NCBI RefSeq assembly: GCF_010500615.1 | Contig: NZ_JAAGNX010000003.1 | Span: 186,001 to 250,000 of the forward strand | Source of the DNA: Oceanipulchritudo coccoides | GTDB lineage: Bacteria; Verrucomicrobiota; Verrucomicrobiia; Opitutales; Oceanipulchritudinaceae | DNA: 64,000 bases | Reading direction: 5' to 3' | The notes under the pieces: model-generated | Told to the model about the DNA's origin: nothing | The model's database searches: none | The model's input: only the letters and a program-made list of their open reading frames with translations | Program-made: the position numbers and the translations under genes | Shown here: in pieces, positions 51,384 through 60,953 of the stretch | Layout of the letters: each line of letters opens with the position of its first letter | How positions within the stretch are numbered: the first letter of the stretch is position 1

Positions 51384-52049
51384 CTATTCCTGCATCTGCC
51401 GGCGCTCAATCTGCGGGCCCGTGACAAAGCCGTTGCGGATTGACCAGATAATCAGCTCAGGAGTACTCCTGACGCCAGCCTTTGCCATCACATTACGGCG
51501 ATGGCCCTGTATCGTGGCCACCGATAACCCAAGTCTTGTTGCGATCGCCTCATTGTTTTCGCCCAGACCGAAGGCTTTCACCAGTTCCTCCTCACGGGGA
51601 GACAGGGTTTTATAGAAGGCCTTCCCCTCGCAAATCACCTTCCGGAAGGTCCGCTCTACACGGTCCGTGTAGTAGGTTCGCCACGACTCCACCGCCTCGA
51701 AAGCACGCCGGAGTTCCTCCCCGCAGGTTGATCCCTTGTCGAGGACGCCCATCACCCCGCTGCGCTTGAGCTTCGTCACGGGATAGTTCCCCATGTGCGC
51801 CGTCAGGACAAGGATGCGCGTCGTTGGCTGGCGCATCATCTGCCGCTCCACATAGTCCATTCCGTGGCCGTCCGGAAGGTCCATGTCCAGCAAGACCAGA
51901 TCCATCGGCAGCTCCTTGCTCATTCGCTCCGCCTCTTCCAGGCAAGCCGCCTCACCCACCACCGTGTAGCCTTCACGCACAAGCCAACCGACCAGAAACT
52001 CACGGAACATTAGCTCGTCCTCCACCACCAATACGTTCTTTATACTCAT
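51384..52049 (-). CDS. NarL/FixJ-type response regulator
   Basis: 221 residues. Receiver domain at about 1-120, with the acidic pocket Glu10-Asp11 and phospho-acceptor Asp55 (LLDMDLPDG), Thr in VLTAH and Lys in VLDKGS. LuxR-type helix-turn-helix at about 148-205 (TLSPREEELVKAFGLGENNE, AIATRLGLSVATIQGHRRNV). No cognate histidine kinase is adjacent, so it is an orphan in this window. Confidence 0.93.
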   Translation of the reverse strand: MSIKNVLVVEDELMFREFLVGWLVREGYTVVGEAACLEEAERMSKELPMDLVLLDMDLPDGHGMDYVERQMMRQPTTRILVLTAHMGNYPVTKLKRSGVMGVLDKGSTCGEELRRAFEAVESWRTYYTDRVERTFRKVICEGKAFYKTLSPREEELVKAFGLGENNEAIATRLGLSVATIQGHRRNVMAKAGVRSTPELIIWSIRNGFVTGPQIERRQMQE

Positions 52050-52096
52050 AACGTATTTTAGATTAGCCTCATTGGAGGCGGATCAAGAAAAATCTC

Positions 52097-52112
52097 TACC
52101 TGAATTCAGGTA
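52097..52112. other. 16-bp perfect palindrome
   Basis: TACCTGAATTCAGGTA, 48 bases upstream of the response-regulator start and downstream of ahcY. It could be an operator for the regulator gene; its palindromic form suits a dimeric factor. Confidence 0.4.
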
Positions 52113-52123
52113 GGTGGGTGTGG

Positions 52124-52193
52124 ACCGCCCGAAGGCGGAACTCCAACGCAAGATTAAGACCGCCTGAACGCGGGACTCCAACGCAAGATTCCG
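52124..52193. repeat. 35-bp direct repeat pair with small hairpin
   Basis: Two units starting at 52124 and 52159, each ACCGCC(C/T)GAA(G/C)GCGG(A/G) followed by ACTCCAACGCAAGATT. The first half of each folds as a GAA-loop hairpin, the same loop used in the other REP-like families here. It ends at the ahcY stop. Confidence 0.65.
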
Positions 52194-52194
52194 A

Positions 52195-53619
52195 CTAGTA
52201 GCGGTAATGCTCGCTCTTGTAGGGGCCCTCGGGCTTGACGCCGATGTAGCTGGCCTGTTCGGGGCTGAGCTTGGTCAGCTTGGCACCGATCTTTTCAAGG
52301 TGCAGGCGAGCCACTTCCTCATCGAGATGCTTTGGCAGAATGTAGACACCCGGAGTGTACTTTTCGAGGTTCTTCCAAAGCTCCACCTGCGCCAGCACCT
52401 GATTGGTAAAGCTGTTGGACATGACGAAGCTCGGGTGACCCGTGGCACACCCCAAATTGACCAACCGGCCTTCGGCGAGCAGGTAAATGGAATTACCTGC
52501 CGGGAAGCGGTACTGATCGACCTGCGGCTTGATATTGATATGCTCGACACCCGGGATCTGTTTCATCTTGTCGACCTGGATCTCGTTATCGAAGTGGCCG
52601 ATATTACAGACAATCGCCTGATCGGCCATTTTCTGCATGTGGTCCATTGTAATGATATCCTTATTACCTGTGGTGGTAACGTAGATATTACCCCAGCCGA
52701 GAGTGTCCTCGATTGTAAGGACGCGGAATCCCTCCATGGCGGCCTGCAAGGCGCAGATCGGGTCAACTTCCGTAACAACAACCTGGGCACCCTGGGCCTT
52801 CAAGGCTGCGGCACAGCCCTTGCCAACATCGCCGTAGCCACAGACAACGGCAACCTTGCCGGAAATCATGACATCGGTGGCGCGCTTGATTCCGTCGACG
52901 AGGCTTTCCCGGCAACCGTAAAGGTTATCGAACTTACTCTTGGTGACAGAATCATTCACATTGATTGCCGGGACAAGCAGCTTGCCACTGTTCTGCATTT
53001 CATAAAGGCGATGGACACCGGTGGTTGTTTCCTCGGAAACCCCTTTCCAGTCCTCGACCACGTTATGCCAGTGAATCGGATCCTCCGACTTGACCTTGCG
53101 CAGCAAATGCTTGATGACGGCTTCTTCCTCACTCTCGGATTCTGTATCGATCCAATCACTACCGTCTTCCAGCTCATATCCCTTGTGGATGAGCAGGGTC
53201 GCATCACCGCCGTCGTCAACGATCAGCTGCGGGCCCTTTCCGTCCGGCCAGGTCAGCGCTTGATAAGTGCACCACCAGTATTCTTCCAATGTCTCACCTT
53301 TCCAGGCAAAGACCGGAACCCCGAGGGCGGCGATAGCTGCGGCAGCGTGGTCCTGGGTGGAGAAAATGTTACATGAGCACCAGCGGATATCGGCACCGAG
53401 ATCACGCAGGGTCTCGATCAACACCGCTGTCTGGATTGTCATGTGCAGGGAGCCCATGATCCGCACGCCGGCCAGAGGCTTCGAGGCGGCGTATTTTTCC
53501 CGTGTGGCCATAAGGCCCGGCATTTCATGTTCCGCGATGGAAATTTCCTTGCGCCCGAAGTCGGCCAATCCGATATCGGCCACCTTATAATTGAGGGCTT
53601 CTTGTGTCTGTGTACTCAT
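52195..53619 (-). CDS. ahcY: S-adenosylhomocysteine hydrolase
   Basis: 474 residues. Splits S-adenosylhomocysteine to adenosine and homocysteine, relieving product inhibition of methyltransferases. NAD-binding [13 protein letters not shown] (about 257-269), the [14 protein letters not shown] active-site block, DDGGDAT, and the C-terminal KSEHYRY that closes over NAD. Contains the extra insertion (about 150-190) found in many bacterial forms. It lies 57 bases downstream of metK on the same strand, making a small methyl-cycle unit. Confidence 0.98.
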   Translation of the reverse strand: MSTQTQEALNYKVADIGLADFGRKEISIAEHEMPGLMATREKYAASKPLAGVRIMGSLHMTIQTAVLIETLRDLGADIRWCSCNIFSTQDHAAAAIAALGVPVFAWKGETLEEYWWCTYQALTWPDGKGPQLIVDDGGDATLLIHKGYELEDGSDWIDTESESEEEAVIKHLLRKVKSEDPIHWHNVVEDWKGVSEETTTGVHRLYEMQNSGKLLVPAINVNDSVTKSKFDNLYGCRESLVDGIKRATDVMISGKVAVVCGYGDVGKGCAAALKAQGAQVVVTEVDPICALQAAMEGFRVLTIEDTLGWGNIYVTTTGNKDIITMDHMQKMADQAIVCNIGHFDNEIQVDKMKQIPGVEHINIKPQVDQYRFPAGNSIYLLAEGRLVNLGCATGHPSFVMSNSFTNQVLAQVELWKNLEKYTPGVYILPKHLDEEVARLHLEKIGAKLTKLSPEQASYIGVKPEGPYKSEHYRY

Positions 53620-53676
53620 AATAAATCTTTCGAATTTGTATCTGATTAAAGAAAGGGGATCCTGATGTTTCCGCGC

Positions 53677-54840
53677 TTAGCCGTTGATGGCCGCTTTCAA
53701 CGCGTCCACCTTGTTGACTTCCTCCCACGGCATGCCCGCCTTGCCAAAATGACCATAGTGCGTGCTTTCACGATAAATCGGGCGGAGCAGGTCCAGCTGG
53801 CTGATAATTTCAGCAGGCTTGAAGCGGAAAACCTTCTTGATGGCCTCGATGATATCGGCGTCAGGATGTTTTCCCGTATCGAAGGTTTCAATATGGATGG
53901 AGGTCGGGTTGGGATAACCGATGGCGTAAGCAACCTGAAGTTCACAAATCTCAGCCAGTCCGGCAGCGACAACATTCTTGGCTACCCAGCGGCACATGTA
54001 AGCTGCTGACCGGTCCACCTTGGAAGGATCCTTTCCGGAGAAAGCACCGCCACCGTGACGGCCCCAGCCACCATAGGTATCGACAATAATCTTACGCCCG
54101 GTCAGGCCGGCATCCCCGGCCGGGCCGCCAATGACGAAATTTCCGGTCGGATTGATAAAGTATTCTGTATTGTCGCCCAGCAGCTCGGCGGGAAGCACTT
54201 TCTTAATCACTTCCTCAATAATGTAATCCTTGATTTGATCGTGATTGACTGTGTCACGGTGCTGGGTCGAGACGACAACATTGTCGATGTGCGTGATCTT
54301 GCCGTCCTCGTAGGAGATAGCCACCTGGCTTTTCGCGTCAGGACGCAACCAGTCAACAGCCTTCGCCTTACGCAGCTCAGCCAGTTTGCGAAGAATACGA
54401 TGGGCAAACATAATGGCCGCCGGCATCATTTCGGGAGTCTCATCACAAGCATACCCAAACATGATCCCCTGGTCGCCAGCACCCTGCTCGTCGGTGTCTT
54501 TTCCTTCGGCCGATGCCGCATTCACGCCTTGCGCAATATCAGGACTCTGGCGCGTCAGGTAATTATTGATGAAAACATCATCCGCATGGAAAACTTCATC
54601 ATCGTCCTGCGAAATGTACCCGATATCCCGGATCGCTTCCCGGATGACCGCGTTATAATCAAACTTTGCCTCGGTGGTGATTTCACCGGCCACCGTTACC
54701 ATGTTGCTCTTGACCAAAGTCTCGCAGGCAACCCGGCTTTTAGGATCCTGTTCCAGACAGGCATCGAGGATGCTGTCCGAAATATAATCCGCTACTTTGT
54801 CGGGATGACCCTCCCCGACTGACTCTGAACTGAACTTCAT
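53677..54840 (-). CDS. metK: S-adenosylmethionine synthase
   Basis: 387 residues from ATG 54840, which a GGGA stretch precedes; ATGs at 54852 and 54891 are possible but less likely. Makes S-adenosylmethionine from methionine and [32 protein letters not shown] (about 112-126) and [16 protein letters not shown] (about 267-282, P-loop-like) are all present. Supplies the cfa, SET and AhcY reactions among others. I saw no known SAM riboswitch fold in the leader. Confidence 0.98.
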   Translation of the reverse strand: MKFSSESVGEGHPDKVADYISDSILDACLEQDPKSRVACETLVKSNMVTVAGEITTEAKFDYNAVIREAIRDIGYISQDDDEVFHADDVFINNYLTRQSPDIAQGVNAASAEGKDTDEQGAGDQGIMFGYACDETPEMMPAAIMFAHRILRKLAELRKAKAVDWLRPDAKSQVAISYEDGKITHIDNVVVSTQHRDTVNHDQIKDYIIEEVIKKVLPAELLGDNTEYFINPTGNFVIGGPAGDAGLTGRKIIVDTYGGWGRHGGGAFSGKDPSKVDRSAAYMCRWVAKNVVAAGLAEICELQVAYAIGYPNPTSIHIETFDTGKHPDADIIEAIKKVFRFKPAEIISQLDLLRPIYRESTHYGHFGKAGMPWEEVNKVDALKAAING

Positions 54841-54913
54841 TGTTAATCCCATAGTAATTGAGAACTGTGCCCAGCTTCGAACGCTGCGCAAGTCAAAACA
54901 TCATGTTATCCTG

Positions 54914-54919
54914 ATTATA
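54914..54919 (-). promoter_or_regulatory. candidate -10 element of metK-ahcY
   Basis: TATAAT on the minus strand, about 75 bases before the metK start, with no good -35 at the proper spacing. The long leader leaves space for RNA control, but no known riboswitch pattern was seen. Confidence 0.3.
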
Positions 54920-54977
54920 TGATGCGTATATCCATCAAGAACTTGAAAACCCGGCAACTGTCCGCTAGGAATAGAGG

Positions 54978-55454
54978 ATGGAGAGCGGTTTGCGGATAGT
55001 ATTTTACGATGGTCAGTGCCCATTTTGCGTCGGTTGGATAAAATTCCTGCTGGATCGTGATGCGAAGGACCACTTGCGCTTTGCCAGCCTCCAGAGCGAT
55101 TGGAGCAGTCGCTTTTTCGAGCGGAACGGGCTGGACCAGCCGGCAATGGACAGCGTTCTCGTCTGGGACGGGCAATATTTGCATGCCCAATCGGAGGCCA
55201 TCATTTCCATAGCGGAAATTCTGCCAGGCATATGGCATGGAGGACGATTCATTGGGAAGCTCCCGCCGCGAATCCGGGATGGGGCCTATACCTTCATTGC
55301 CGAACGGCGGCATGATTTATTTGGGAAGAAAGAAAAATGCTGGCTACCGAGTGAGGATTACCGGCGTAAATTCCTCGATTTATCCGATCCTGTTTACAAA
55401 AGTGCGCAGGATGGAGATCTGCCAGAAGACAATACAGCTCCGGACAACCGGTAA
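54978..55454 (+). CDS. DCC-family thiol oxidoreductase-like protein (DUF393)
   Basis: 158 residues. YDGQCPFCVGWIKFLLDRD near the N-terminus gives the DxxCxxC motif that names the family; the fold is thioredoxin-like. Function is mostly unknown; some members are linked to oxidative damage or to membrane carotenoid proteins. Divergent from metK; its end overlaps the next gene by 44 bases. Confidence 0.9.
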   Translation: MESGLRIVFYDGQCPFCVGWIKFLLDRDAKDHLRFASLQSDWSSRFFERNGLDQPAMDSVLVWDGQYLHAQSEAIISIAEILPGIWHGGRFIGKLPPRIRDGAYTFIAERRHDLFGKKEKCWLPSEDYRRKFLDLSDPVYKSAQDGDLPEDNTAPDNR

Positions 55455-55830
55455 AGGCACCTATGAACTCAGTTCCGATCTGGAGGCCATGCTTGCCGAA
55501 TCAGGACTGAAGGACGGCATGATGACCGTGTTCTGCTGCCACACGAGCTGCAGTCTCGTCATCATGGAAAACGCTGATCCAAGTGCGCGCAGGGATCTCG
55601 AAGCCTGGCTGGAACGCCTTGTTCCGGAAAAGGACCGTCTTTTCACGCACACCCATGAAGGGCCCGACGATATGCCCAGTCACATCAAGATGGCCCTGAC
55701 CCGAACATCGGAATCTATCCCCTTTTCCGGTGGCAAGCTGGCTCTTGGCACTTGGCAAGGGTGCTTTCTCTGGGAGCACCGCTCAGCGCCGCACTCCCGA
55801 AGCTTGAAAATGACCCTGATGGGCCACTGA
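55411..55830 (+). CDS. UPF0047/YjbQ family protein
   Basis: 139 residues from ATG 55411. The family core is HTSCSLVIMENADPSARRDL (about 42-61) plus HTHEGPDDMPSHIKMAL and GTWQGCFLWEHR. YjbQ-type proteins form trimers and show weak thiamin-phosphate synthase activity, whose biological meaning is debated. It overlaps the DCC gene by 44 bases, so it is probably translated from the same message. Confidence 0.92.
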   Translation: MEICQKTIQLRTTGKGTYELSSDLEAMLAESGLKDGMMTVFCCHTSCSLVIMENADPSARRDLEAWLERLVPEKDRLFTHTHEGPDDMPSHIKMALTRTSESIPFSGGKLALGTWQGCFLWEHRSAPHSRSLKMTLMGH

Positions 55831-55837
55831 GAGGCTC

Positions 55838-57055
55838 CTAAAAAGTGTGCACGAAAAAACCGCTCCGCAGCTTCGGCTCAAACCAGGTACTTTTCGGAGC
55901 CATGATCTGGCCGGCATCGGCAATCTCCATCAACTGTTCGACACTCACCGGATACATTGAAAAGGCAATCGCTCCCTTTCCCGCATCCACCTGCTCCTTC
56001 AGGTAAGCCGTGCCGCGGATTCCTCCGACAAAATCGATATCGTCGCTGGTCCGCGGGTCATCAATTCCCAGAATCGGGCTAAGGATGCGGTCCTGCAACA
56101 TGCTCACATCGAGTTTGCTGACCGGGTCCGCCCCCTCTTCCGGGCTAAGCTCGATACGGTACCATTTCCCATCGAGATAGAATCGCACATCGCCCACTTC
56201 CTTCGGCGTATCGGTATCCGCTTCACAGACGGAAGAAACCTTGTTGATGCGTTCCAGGCAATCCGCCGCGCTCAACCCGTTAAGTGTATGGACAATCCGG
56301 TTGTAGGGCAGGATCTTGAGCTGGTTGCCCGGGAACAGGACCGTCAGGAACCAATTGTAATCCTCTTCGCCGGTGTGGTTGGGGTTGGCATCCTGCCGCT
56401 CCTTGCCCACACGGGCGGCAGAGGCCGCGCGGTGGTGGCCATCGGCAACATAGGTGCAGGGAACATCGGTGAAGGCCGACATGACAGCCTCTCCTCCTTC
56501 GATTTTCCAGACGGTGTGGCGAATGCCATCATCAGCAACAAGATCGTAAAGGGGTGTGCCGCCCGAGGCCTCTTGCATCAGCCGGGTCAGCTCGGGGACT
56601 TCGTTGTAGGTCAGAAATACCGGTCCCGTATTGGCGCTCATCTCGGAGGTCAACCGGGTGCGATCGTTCTCCTTGGCCACCCGGGTTTTCTCATGCTTCT
56701 TGATGAGGTCCTTTTCATAATCATCAACGTGGGACAAAGCGACGATCCCCTGCTGGGTGTGGTCACCCATTTGCTGCTGATAAACATAGACACTGGGACC
56801 AGACTCGCGGACAAGGTGGCCCTCGGCCTGCAGCCGGAGGAAGTTTGCCACCGCCTTACCGTATACTTCATCCGAGTACGGATCGGTTCCTTCTGGAAAA
56901 TCAATTTCCGCACGCACGACATGCAGCATGCTCACGGGATTCCCGGCCGCCAGGGCACGGGCCTCTTCCGTGCTCACGACGTCGTAGGGAAGTGAGACAA
57001 GCTTGTTGACGGAGTCAGATGAGGGGCGAAGGCCCTGAAAAGATCGAATTCGCAT
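55838..57055 (-). CDS. DUF1015 family protein
   Basis: 405 residues from ATG 57055 (MRIRSFQGLRP, the family start). Full-length DUF1015 with SLPYDVVSTEEARALA, an R-T-R-x-x-SEMSANTGPVFLTY block, and the conserved ADGHHRAASAARV (about 218-230). The biochemical role is unknown to me. In several bacteria it lies next to serine/glyoxylate-type aminotransferases or phosphoglycerate dehydrogenase, and here it is divergent from a class V aminotransferase. Confidence 0.9.
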   Translation of the reverse strand: MRIRSFQGLRPSSDSVNKLVSLPYDVVSTEEARALAAGNPVSMLHVVRAEIDFPEGTDPYSDEVYGKAVANFLRLQAEGHLVRESGPSVYVYQQQMGDHTQQGIVALSHVDDYEKDLIKKHEKTRVAKENDRTRLTSEMSANTGPVFLTYNEVPELTRLMQEASGGTPLYDLVADDGIRHTVWKIEGGEAVMSAFTDVPCTYVADGHHRAASAARVGKERQDANPNHTGEEDYNWFLTVLFPGNQLKILPYNRIVHTLNGLSAADCLERINKVSSVCEADTDTPKEVGDVRFYLDGKWYRIELSPEEGADPVSKLDVSMLQDRILSPILGIDDPRTSDDIDFVGGIRGTAYLKEQVDAGKGAIAFSMYPVSVEQLMEIADAGQIMAPKSTWFEPKLRSGFFVHTF

Positions 57056-57240
57056 GGGATATGGTGAGAACAGATGCGGAACACAGGGGCAAGGATTTGA
57101 TGGAAAAAGTTCGGAAGCCCCCATTGATCGGAGATCGGGCCACGGTTTTCGGCAAAGTTCCTTGACGGGTTTGCATCTGCCCTCTTTACAGGCAATTCGT
57201 CAATTCGACAGACCGACCAAAACATCACGCATTGAGCAAA

Positions 57241-58329
57241 ATGTCCTATAAACTTTTTATTCCCGGCCCAATTGAGGTTTCTGAAAAGACCTACAAGGCC
57301 ATGACAACGCCGGTCTTCGGACACCGAAGCCCCGATTTCGTCGAGCTCTACCAGTCTGTTCAGCCGGGCTTGCAGGAGCTCTTCTACACGAAGGATCCGG
57401 TATATTTGTCAACAAGCTCAGCTTGGGGCGTTATGGAAGGCGCCATCCGCAACCTTGTTCATAAAAAGGTCCTCAATGTCTGTTCGGGCGCCTTTTCCGA
57501 CAAATGGCTCGATGTCTCCAAGCGCTGTGGGAAAAACGCTGAAGCCCTCCAATACGATTGGGGCACCCCGGTCGATCCGGCCGATATCCGCCAGAAGCTG
57601 TCCACCGGCGAATTTGATACGATCACCTTGATCCACAACGAGACCTCGACGGGAACCATGAATCCGATCGCCGAAATCATGGCAGTGATCCGTGAATTCC
57701 CCGATGTCATTGCCGTGGTCGACAGCGTCAGCTCATTCTCCGCGGTGAAGATCGACAAGGACGCATTGGGGATTGATGTCCTCCTCACCGGCAGCCAGAA
57801 GGCACTCGCCATGCCACCTGGACTGGCGCTCCTGAGTGTCTCTGAGCGGGCCCGACAACGCGCCGCCACCATGCCCGATCGCGGCTATTATTTCGACTTT
57901 CTGGAATTCCACAAGAACCACGAAAAGGGCATGACCCCCTCCACCCCGGTCATCCCGCTCATTTTTGCGCTTCGCTCAAAACTGGAGGATATTTTTGCTG
58001 AAGGGCTGGAGGCGCGCTATGCCCGCCACGAGCGCCTCAACAAGCTCGTTCACGGCTGGATGGACAAATACGGGCTCGAAACCCTGCCGCCGCGCAGCCA
58101 TGCTTCCAAGTCGTTGTCCTGCATTAAAAACAGGTACGATTGGGACTTGCCCGCCCTGAATGCCCACCTGAAGACTCATTACAAATGTGTGATCGATGGC
58201 GGATATGGAAAGATCAAGGGCAAGACCTTCCGCATCTCCAACATGGGAGACGAGACGGATGAAACAATTTCCGAATTGTTGACAAACCTTGACGCCTCCC
58301 TTGAGGCCCTCAGCTTCACACGCTCTTAA
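57241..58329 (+). CDS. class V aminotransferase (serine/alanine-glyoxylate or phosphoserine type)
   Basis: 362 residues from ATG 57241; a TTG nine bases earlier is possible. PLP enzyme of fold type I: IPGPIEV near the start, FGHRSPDFVELY, HNETSTGTMNP, VVDSVSSFSAVKID (metal/cofactor Asp), and TGSQKALAMPPG with the Schiff-base Lys187. It belongs to the small-subunit-type family that includes serine-glyoxylate aminotransferases and the Thermotoga-type phosphoserine aminotransferase; with a DUF1015 neighbour a role in serine synthesis is plausible but unproven. Confidence 0.9.
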   Translation: MSYKLFIPGPIEVSEKTYKAMTTPVFGHRSPDFVELYQSVQPGLQELFYTKDPVYLSTSSAWGVMEGAIRNLVHKKVLNVCSGAFSDKWLDVSKRCGKNAEALQYDWGTPVDPADIRQKLSTGEFDTITLIHNETSTGTMNPIAEIMAVIREFPDVIAVVDSVSSFSAVKIDKDALGIDVLLTGSQKALAMPPGLALLSVSERARQRAATMPDRGYYFDFLEFHKNHEKGMTPSTPVIPLIFALRSKLEDIFAEGLEARYARHERLNKLVHGWMDKYGLETLPPRSHASKSLSCIKNRYDWDLPALNAHLKTHYKCVIDGGYGKIKGKTFRISNMGDETDETISELLTNLDASLEALSFTRS

Positions 58330-58356
58330 TTTCCAACTAATAGAAAGACCCCCATT

Positions 58357-60903
58357 TTGCCAGAATCCAAGAAAACCCTGATCATAGCCGAGAAACCAAG
58401 TGTCGCCCAGGACATTTCCAAGGTCCTCGGGAAATTCAAGAAAGTCGGCGATGCCTACGAAAATGATGAATACGTCATTTCCTCGGCGGTCGGTCACCTC
58501 GTCGAGCTCTACATGCCCGAGGATATTAACAAGAAGGAGTATGGCTTCTGGCGCCTCGGAAGCCTTCCCATCATCCCCGAGAAGTTTGAGCTGAAAGCGA
58601 TCAGCGACAAGCGCAGCAAGGAGCGCTTCATGATGCTGAAAAAGCTGATGGCGCGCAAGGATGTGGGACAGATCTACAACGCTTGTGACGCCGGACGTGA
58701 AGGGGAGTTGATTTTTACCTACATATACGAGCTGGCCAAGTGCAAGAAGCCATACGAACGCGTCTGGATGCAATCCATGACGCCGGCTTCCATCCGCGAG
58801 GCCTTTTCAAACCTGCGCGCTCCGGAAAAGATGCAGGGCCTGAAGGATGCAGCGCGAAGCCGCTCTGAGGCAGACTGGCTCATCGGCATTAACGGGACCC
58901 GCGCCATCACCAAGCGGATGTTTGGCCGGAGTAAGGGCGTCGCCACTGTCGGGCGCGTACAGACCCCAACCCTTTCTATTGTCCTCGAACGGGAGTTTGC
59001 CATCAGGAATTTCGAGCCGCGGGCTTACTGGCGTGTGGAAGGCCAGTTCTCCGTGACAGAAGGAACCTACACCGGCTTGCTGCAACGAAGTGACAAGGTC
59101 AACAAGGAGGATTCCGAGGACAAGACCGACCGGTTCTGGTCTGAAGAGGAAGCCAATGCGCTGGTTGCCCGTCTGAATGATTTGAAAGGCGGGATTGCCC
59201 ATGACGAGAAAAAGCGAACGCGCCAATCCTGCGGTCGCCTCTATGACCTCACGTCCCTTCAGCGGGAAGCCAACGGCCGCTTCGGATACTCGGCCGCCCG
59301 GACCTTGCAGATTGCTCAGAGCTTGTATGAAAAGCATAAGCTCCTGACCTATCCGCGAACTGATAGTCGCGCCCTTCCCGAGGATTACATTCCCACCGTC
59401 AAGGCCGCCTTGGGTAACCTCACCGGCCCCATCTCGGATCACGCCAAGATGGTCCTTGAGAATGACTGGGTGAAGCCCAACAAGCGCATCTTCAATAACG
59501 CGCAGGTCAGCGATCACTTTGCCATTGTCCCGACCGGGGAAAGCCCGAAACGGCTGAGCTCCGAAGAGGAACGGATCTTCGAAATGGTTTCACAACGATT
59601 TGTCGCCATTTTCTTCCCGCCCGCGGAATTTGATGTCACGACACGGACCACCGCCCTGGAAGACCTGTCTTTCAAGACCGAAGGGAAGGTGCTTGTAAAG
59701 CCCGGCTATCTCCAAGTCTACGGTAAAGCCGGCACCAAGACTGAAATGCCCGCCCTCGTCGAGGCAGACAAGGATCCGGAGTGGCTCAAGGAAGCAAATT
59801 CGCCTGACCTCGCCAGCGCGGAAGGCTTCAAGGCCCAATCCGCTTCAATCGAGTTGCAGGAGGAAGCGACCAAACCACCTGCGCGTTTCACGGAAGCCAC
59901 TCTTCTTTCCGCAATGGAAGGGGCTGGAAAACTCGTCGAAGATGACGAGCTGGCTGATGCCATGAAGGAAAAGGGGCTGGGCACACCGGCCACACGGGCC
60001 AATGTCATTGACCACCTGATCCGTGAGAAATACATGGAACGGGAAGGCCGCAACCTTCTCCCCACAACGAAGGCGGAAGGCCTCTGGGAGTTTCTCCAGG
60101 CCGTCAAAGCCGAGGCACTCACCCAACCTGCCCTGACCGGTGACTGGGAATACCAACTGCGACAGATGGAAACCGGCAAAACCACCCGCGACCAGTTCAT
60201 GGGGGGAATCATCGAGCTCACCAAGACCATCGTCGACCGGGTCAAGACTTTCGAGGAAGACGAAAAGGCCGCTCCTGATTCATCGGTTATTTCACCGACG
60301 GATGAGAAGCCCATGAAAAGCATGTTGCGGGCTTTCAAGTCACAGGACGGTGAACTTACCATCTACAAGACAATTTCAGGCAGGAAACTGACCGAGGAAG
60401 AGGTGCAGACCCTCGTCAAGGAGCGCGTTGTGGGCCCGCTTGACGACTTCCGCTCCAAGGCCGGCAAGCCGTTTTCGGCACTTCTCCGGCTCGATGCTAT
60501 GAACAAGGTCAGCTTTGACTTTGGCGACAATGGTACAAACGGGAATAATGAAGACCTCAACCTCGATGAGCTGCCAGTGGTGGGTAAGTTCAAGGAATCG
60601 GGAGCCACGGTCTACGAGACGCCCAACGCCTACGCCTGCCAGCGCACCCTTCAAAATGAACCGGGCGACACATTCCGTCTTTCCCGCACGATGCTTGGGA
60701 AGACGCTTCCCCGTGAGGAAGTGGTGAAATTGCTGGAAACAGGAAAGACCGGCCTCATCAAGGGCTTCAAGTCAAAGCGTACCGGCCGGCTCTTCGATGC
60801 CTTCCTCTTCTTGAAACCACGGGGCGGAATTGGCTTCGAGTTTCCTCCAAGGAAAGCCGCCGCCAAGAAGACAACGACTAAAAAGGCTGCCAAAAAGGAC
60901 TGA
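58357..60903 (+). CDS. topB: DNA topoisomerase III-like type IA enzyme
   Basis: 848 residues, apparently starting with TTG at 58357 (PESKKTLIIAEKPSVAQDIS follows). Toprim Glu at EKPSVAQ and acidic triad at DAGREGELI (about 112-120); catalytic Tyr in LLTYPRTDSRALP (about 330-342). Usual TopB length is about 650-700; the extra C-terminal 200 residues contain repeat units typical of topoisomerase zinc-ribbon-derived tails without cysteines, and end in a Lys/Ala-rich tail (KKTTTKKAAKKD). Relaxes and decatenates DNA at single strands. Confidence 0.94.
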   Translation: MPESKKTLIIAEKPSVAQDISKVLGKFKKVGDAYENDEYVISSAVGHLVELYMPEDINKKEYGFWRLGSLPIIPEKFELKAISDKRSKERFMMLKKLMARKDVGQIYNACDAGREGELIFTYIYELAKCKKPYERVWMQSMTPASIREAFSNLRAPEKMQGLKDAARSRSEADWLIGINGTRAITKRMFGRSKGVATVGRVQTPTLSIVLEREFAIRNFEPRAYWRVEGQFSVTEGTYTGLLQRSDKVNKEDSEDKTDRFWSEEEANALVARLNDLKGGIAHDEKKRTRQSCGRLYDLTSLQREANGRFGYSAARTLQIAQSLYEKHKLLTYPRTDSRALPEDYIPTVKAALGNLTGPISDHAKMVLENDWVKPNKRIFNNAQVSDHFAIVPTGESPKRLSSEEERIFEMVSQRFVAIFFPPAEFDVTTRTTALEDLSFKTEGKVLVKPGYLQVYGKAGTKTEMPALVEADKDPEWLKEANSPDLASAEGFKAQSASIELQEEATKPPARFTEATLLSAMEGAGKLVEDDELADAMKEKGLGTPATRANVIDHLIREKYMEREGRNLLPTTKAEGLWEFLQAVKAEALTQPALTGDWEYQLRQMETGKTTRDQFMGGIIELTKTIVDRVKTFEEDEKAAPDSSVISPTDEKPMKSMLRAFKSQDGELTIYKTISGRKLTEEEVQTLVKERVVGPLDDFRSKAGKPFSALLRLDAMNKVSFDFGDNGTNGNNEDLNLDELPVVGKFKESGATVYETPNAYACQRTLQNEPGDTFRLSRTMLGKTLPREEVVKLLETGKTGLIKGFKSKRTGRLFDAFLFLKPRGGIGFEFPPRKAAAKKTTTKKAAKKD

Positions 60904-60953
60904 TTTCCGTCCTCCCGCTTTTCTTTTTCGGCGATTGGTGACATACTGCCCCC

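Noticed and set aside
52207-53376. 389-codon plus-strand ORF
   Set aside because: Exact antisense shadow of ahcY, whose identity is beyond doubt.
54055-54822. 255-codon plus-strand ORF
   Set aside because: Antisense to metK.
53620-54977. SAM or SAH riboswitch before metK or ahcY
   Set aside because: I looked for the known core motifs in both leaders and saw none; the metK-ahcY gap is only 57 bases.
56288-56995. 235-codon plus-strand ORF
   Set aside because: Antisense to the DUF1015 gene.
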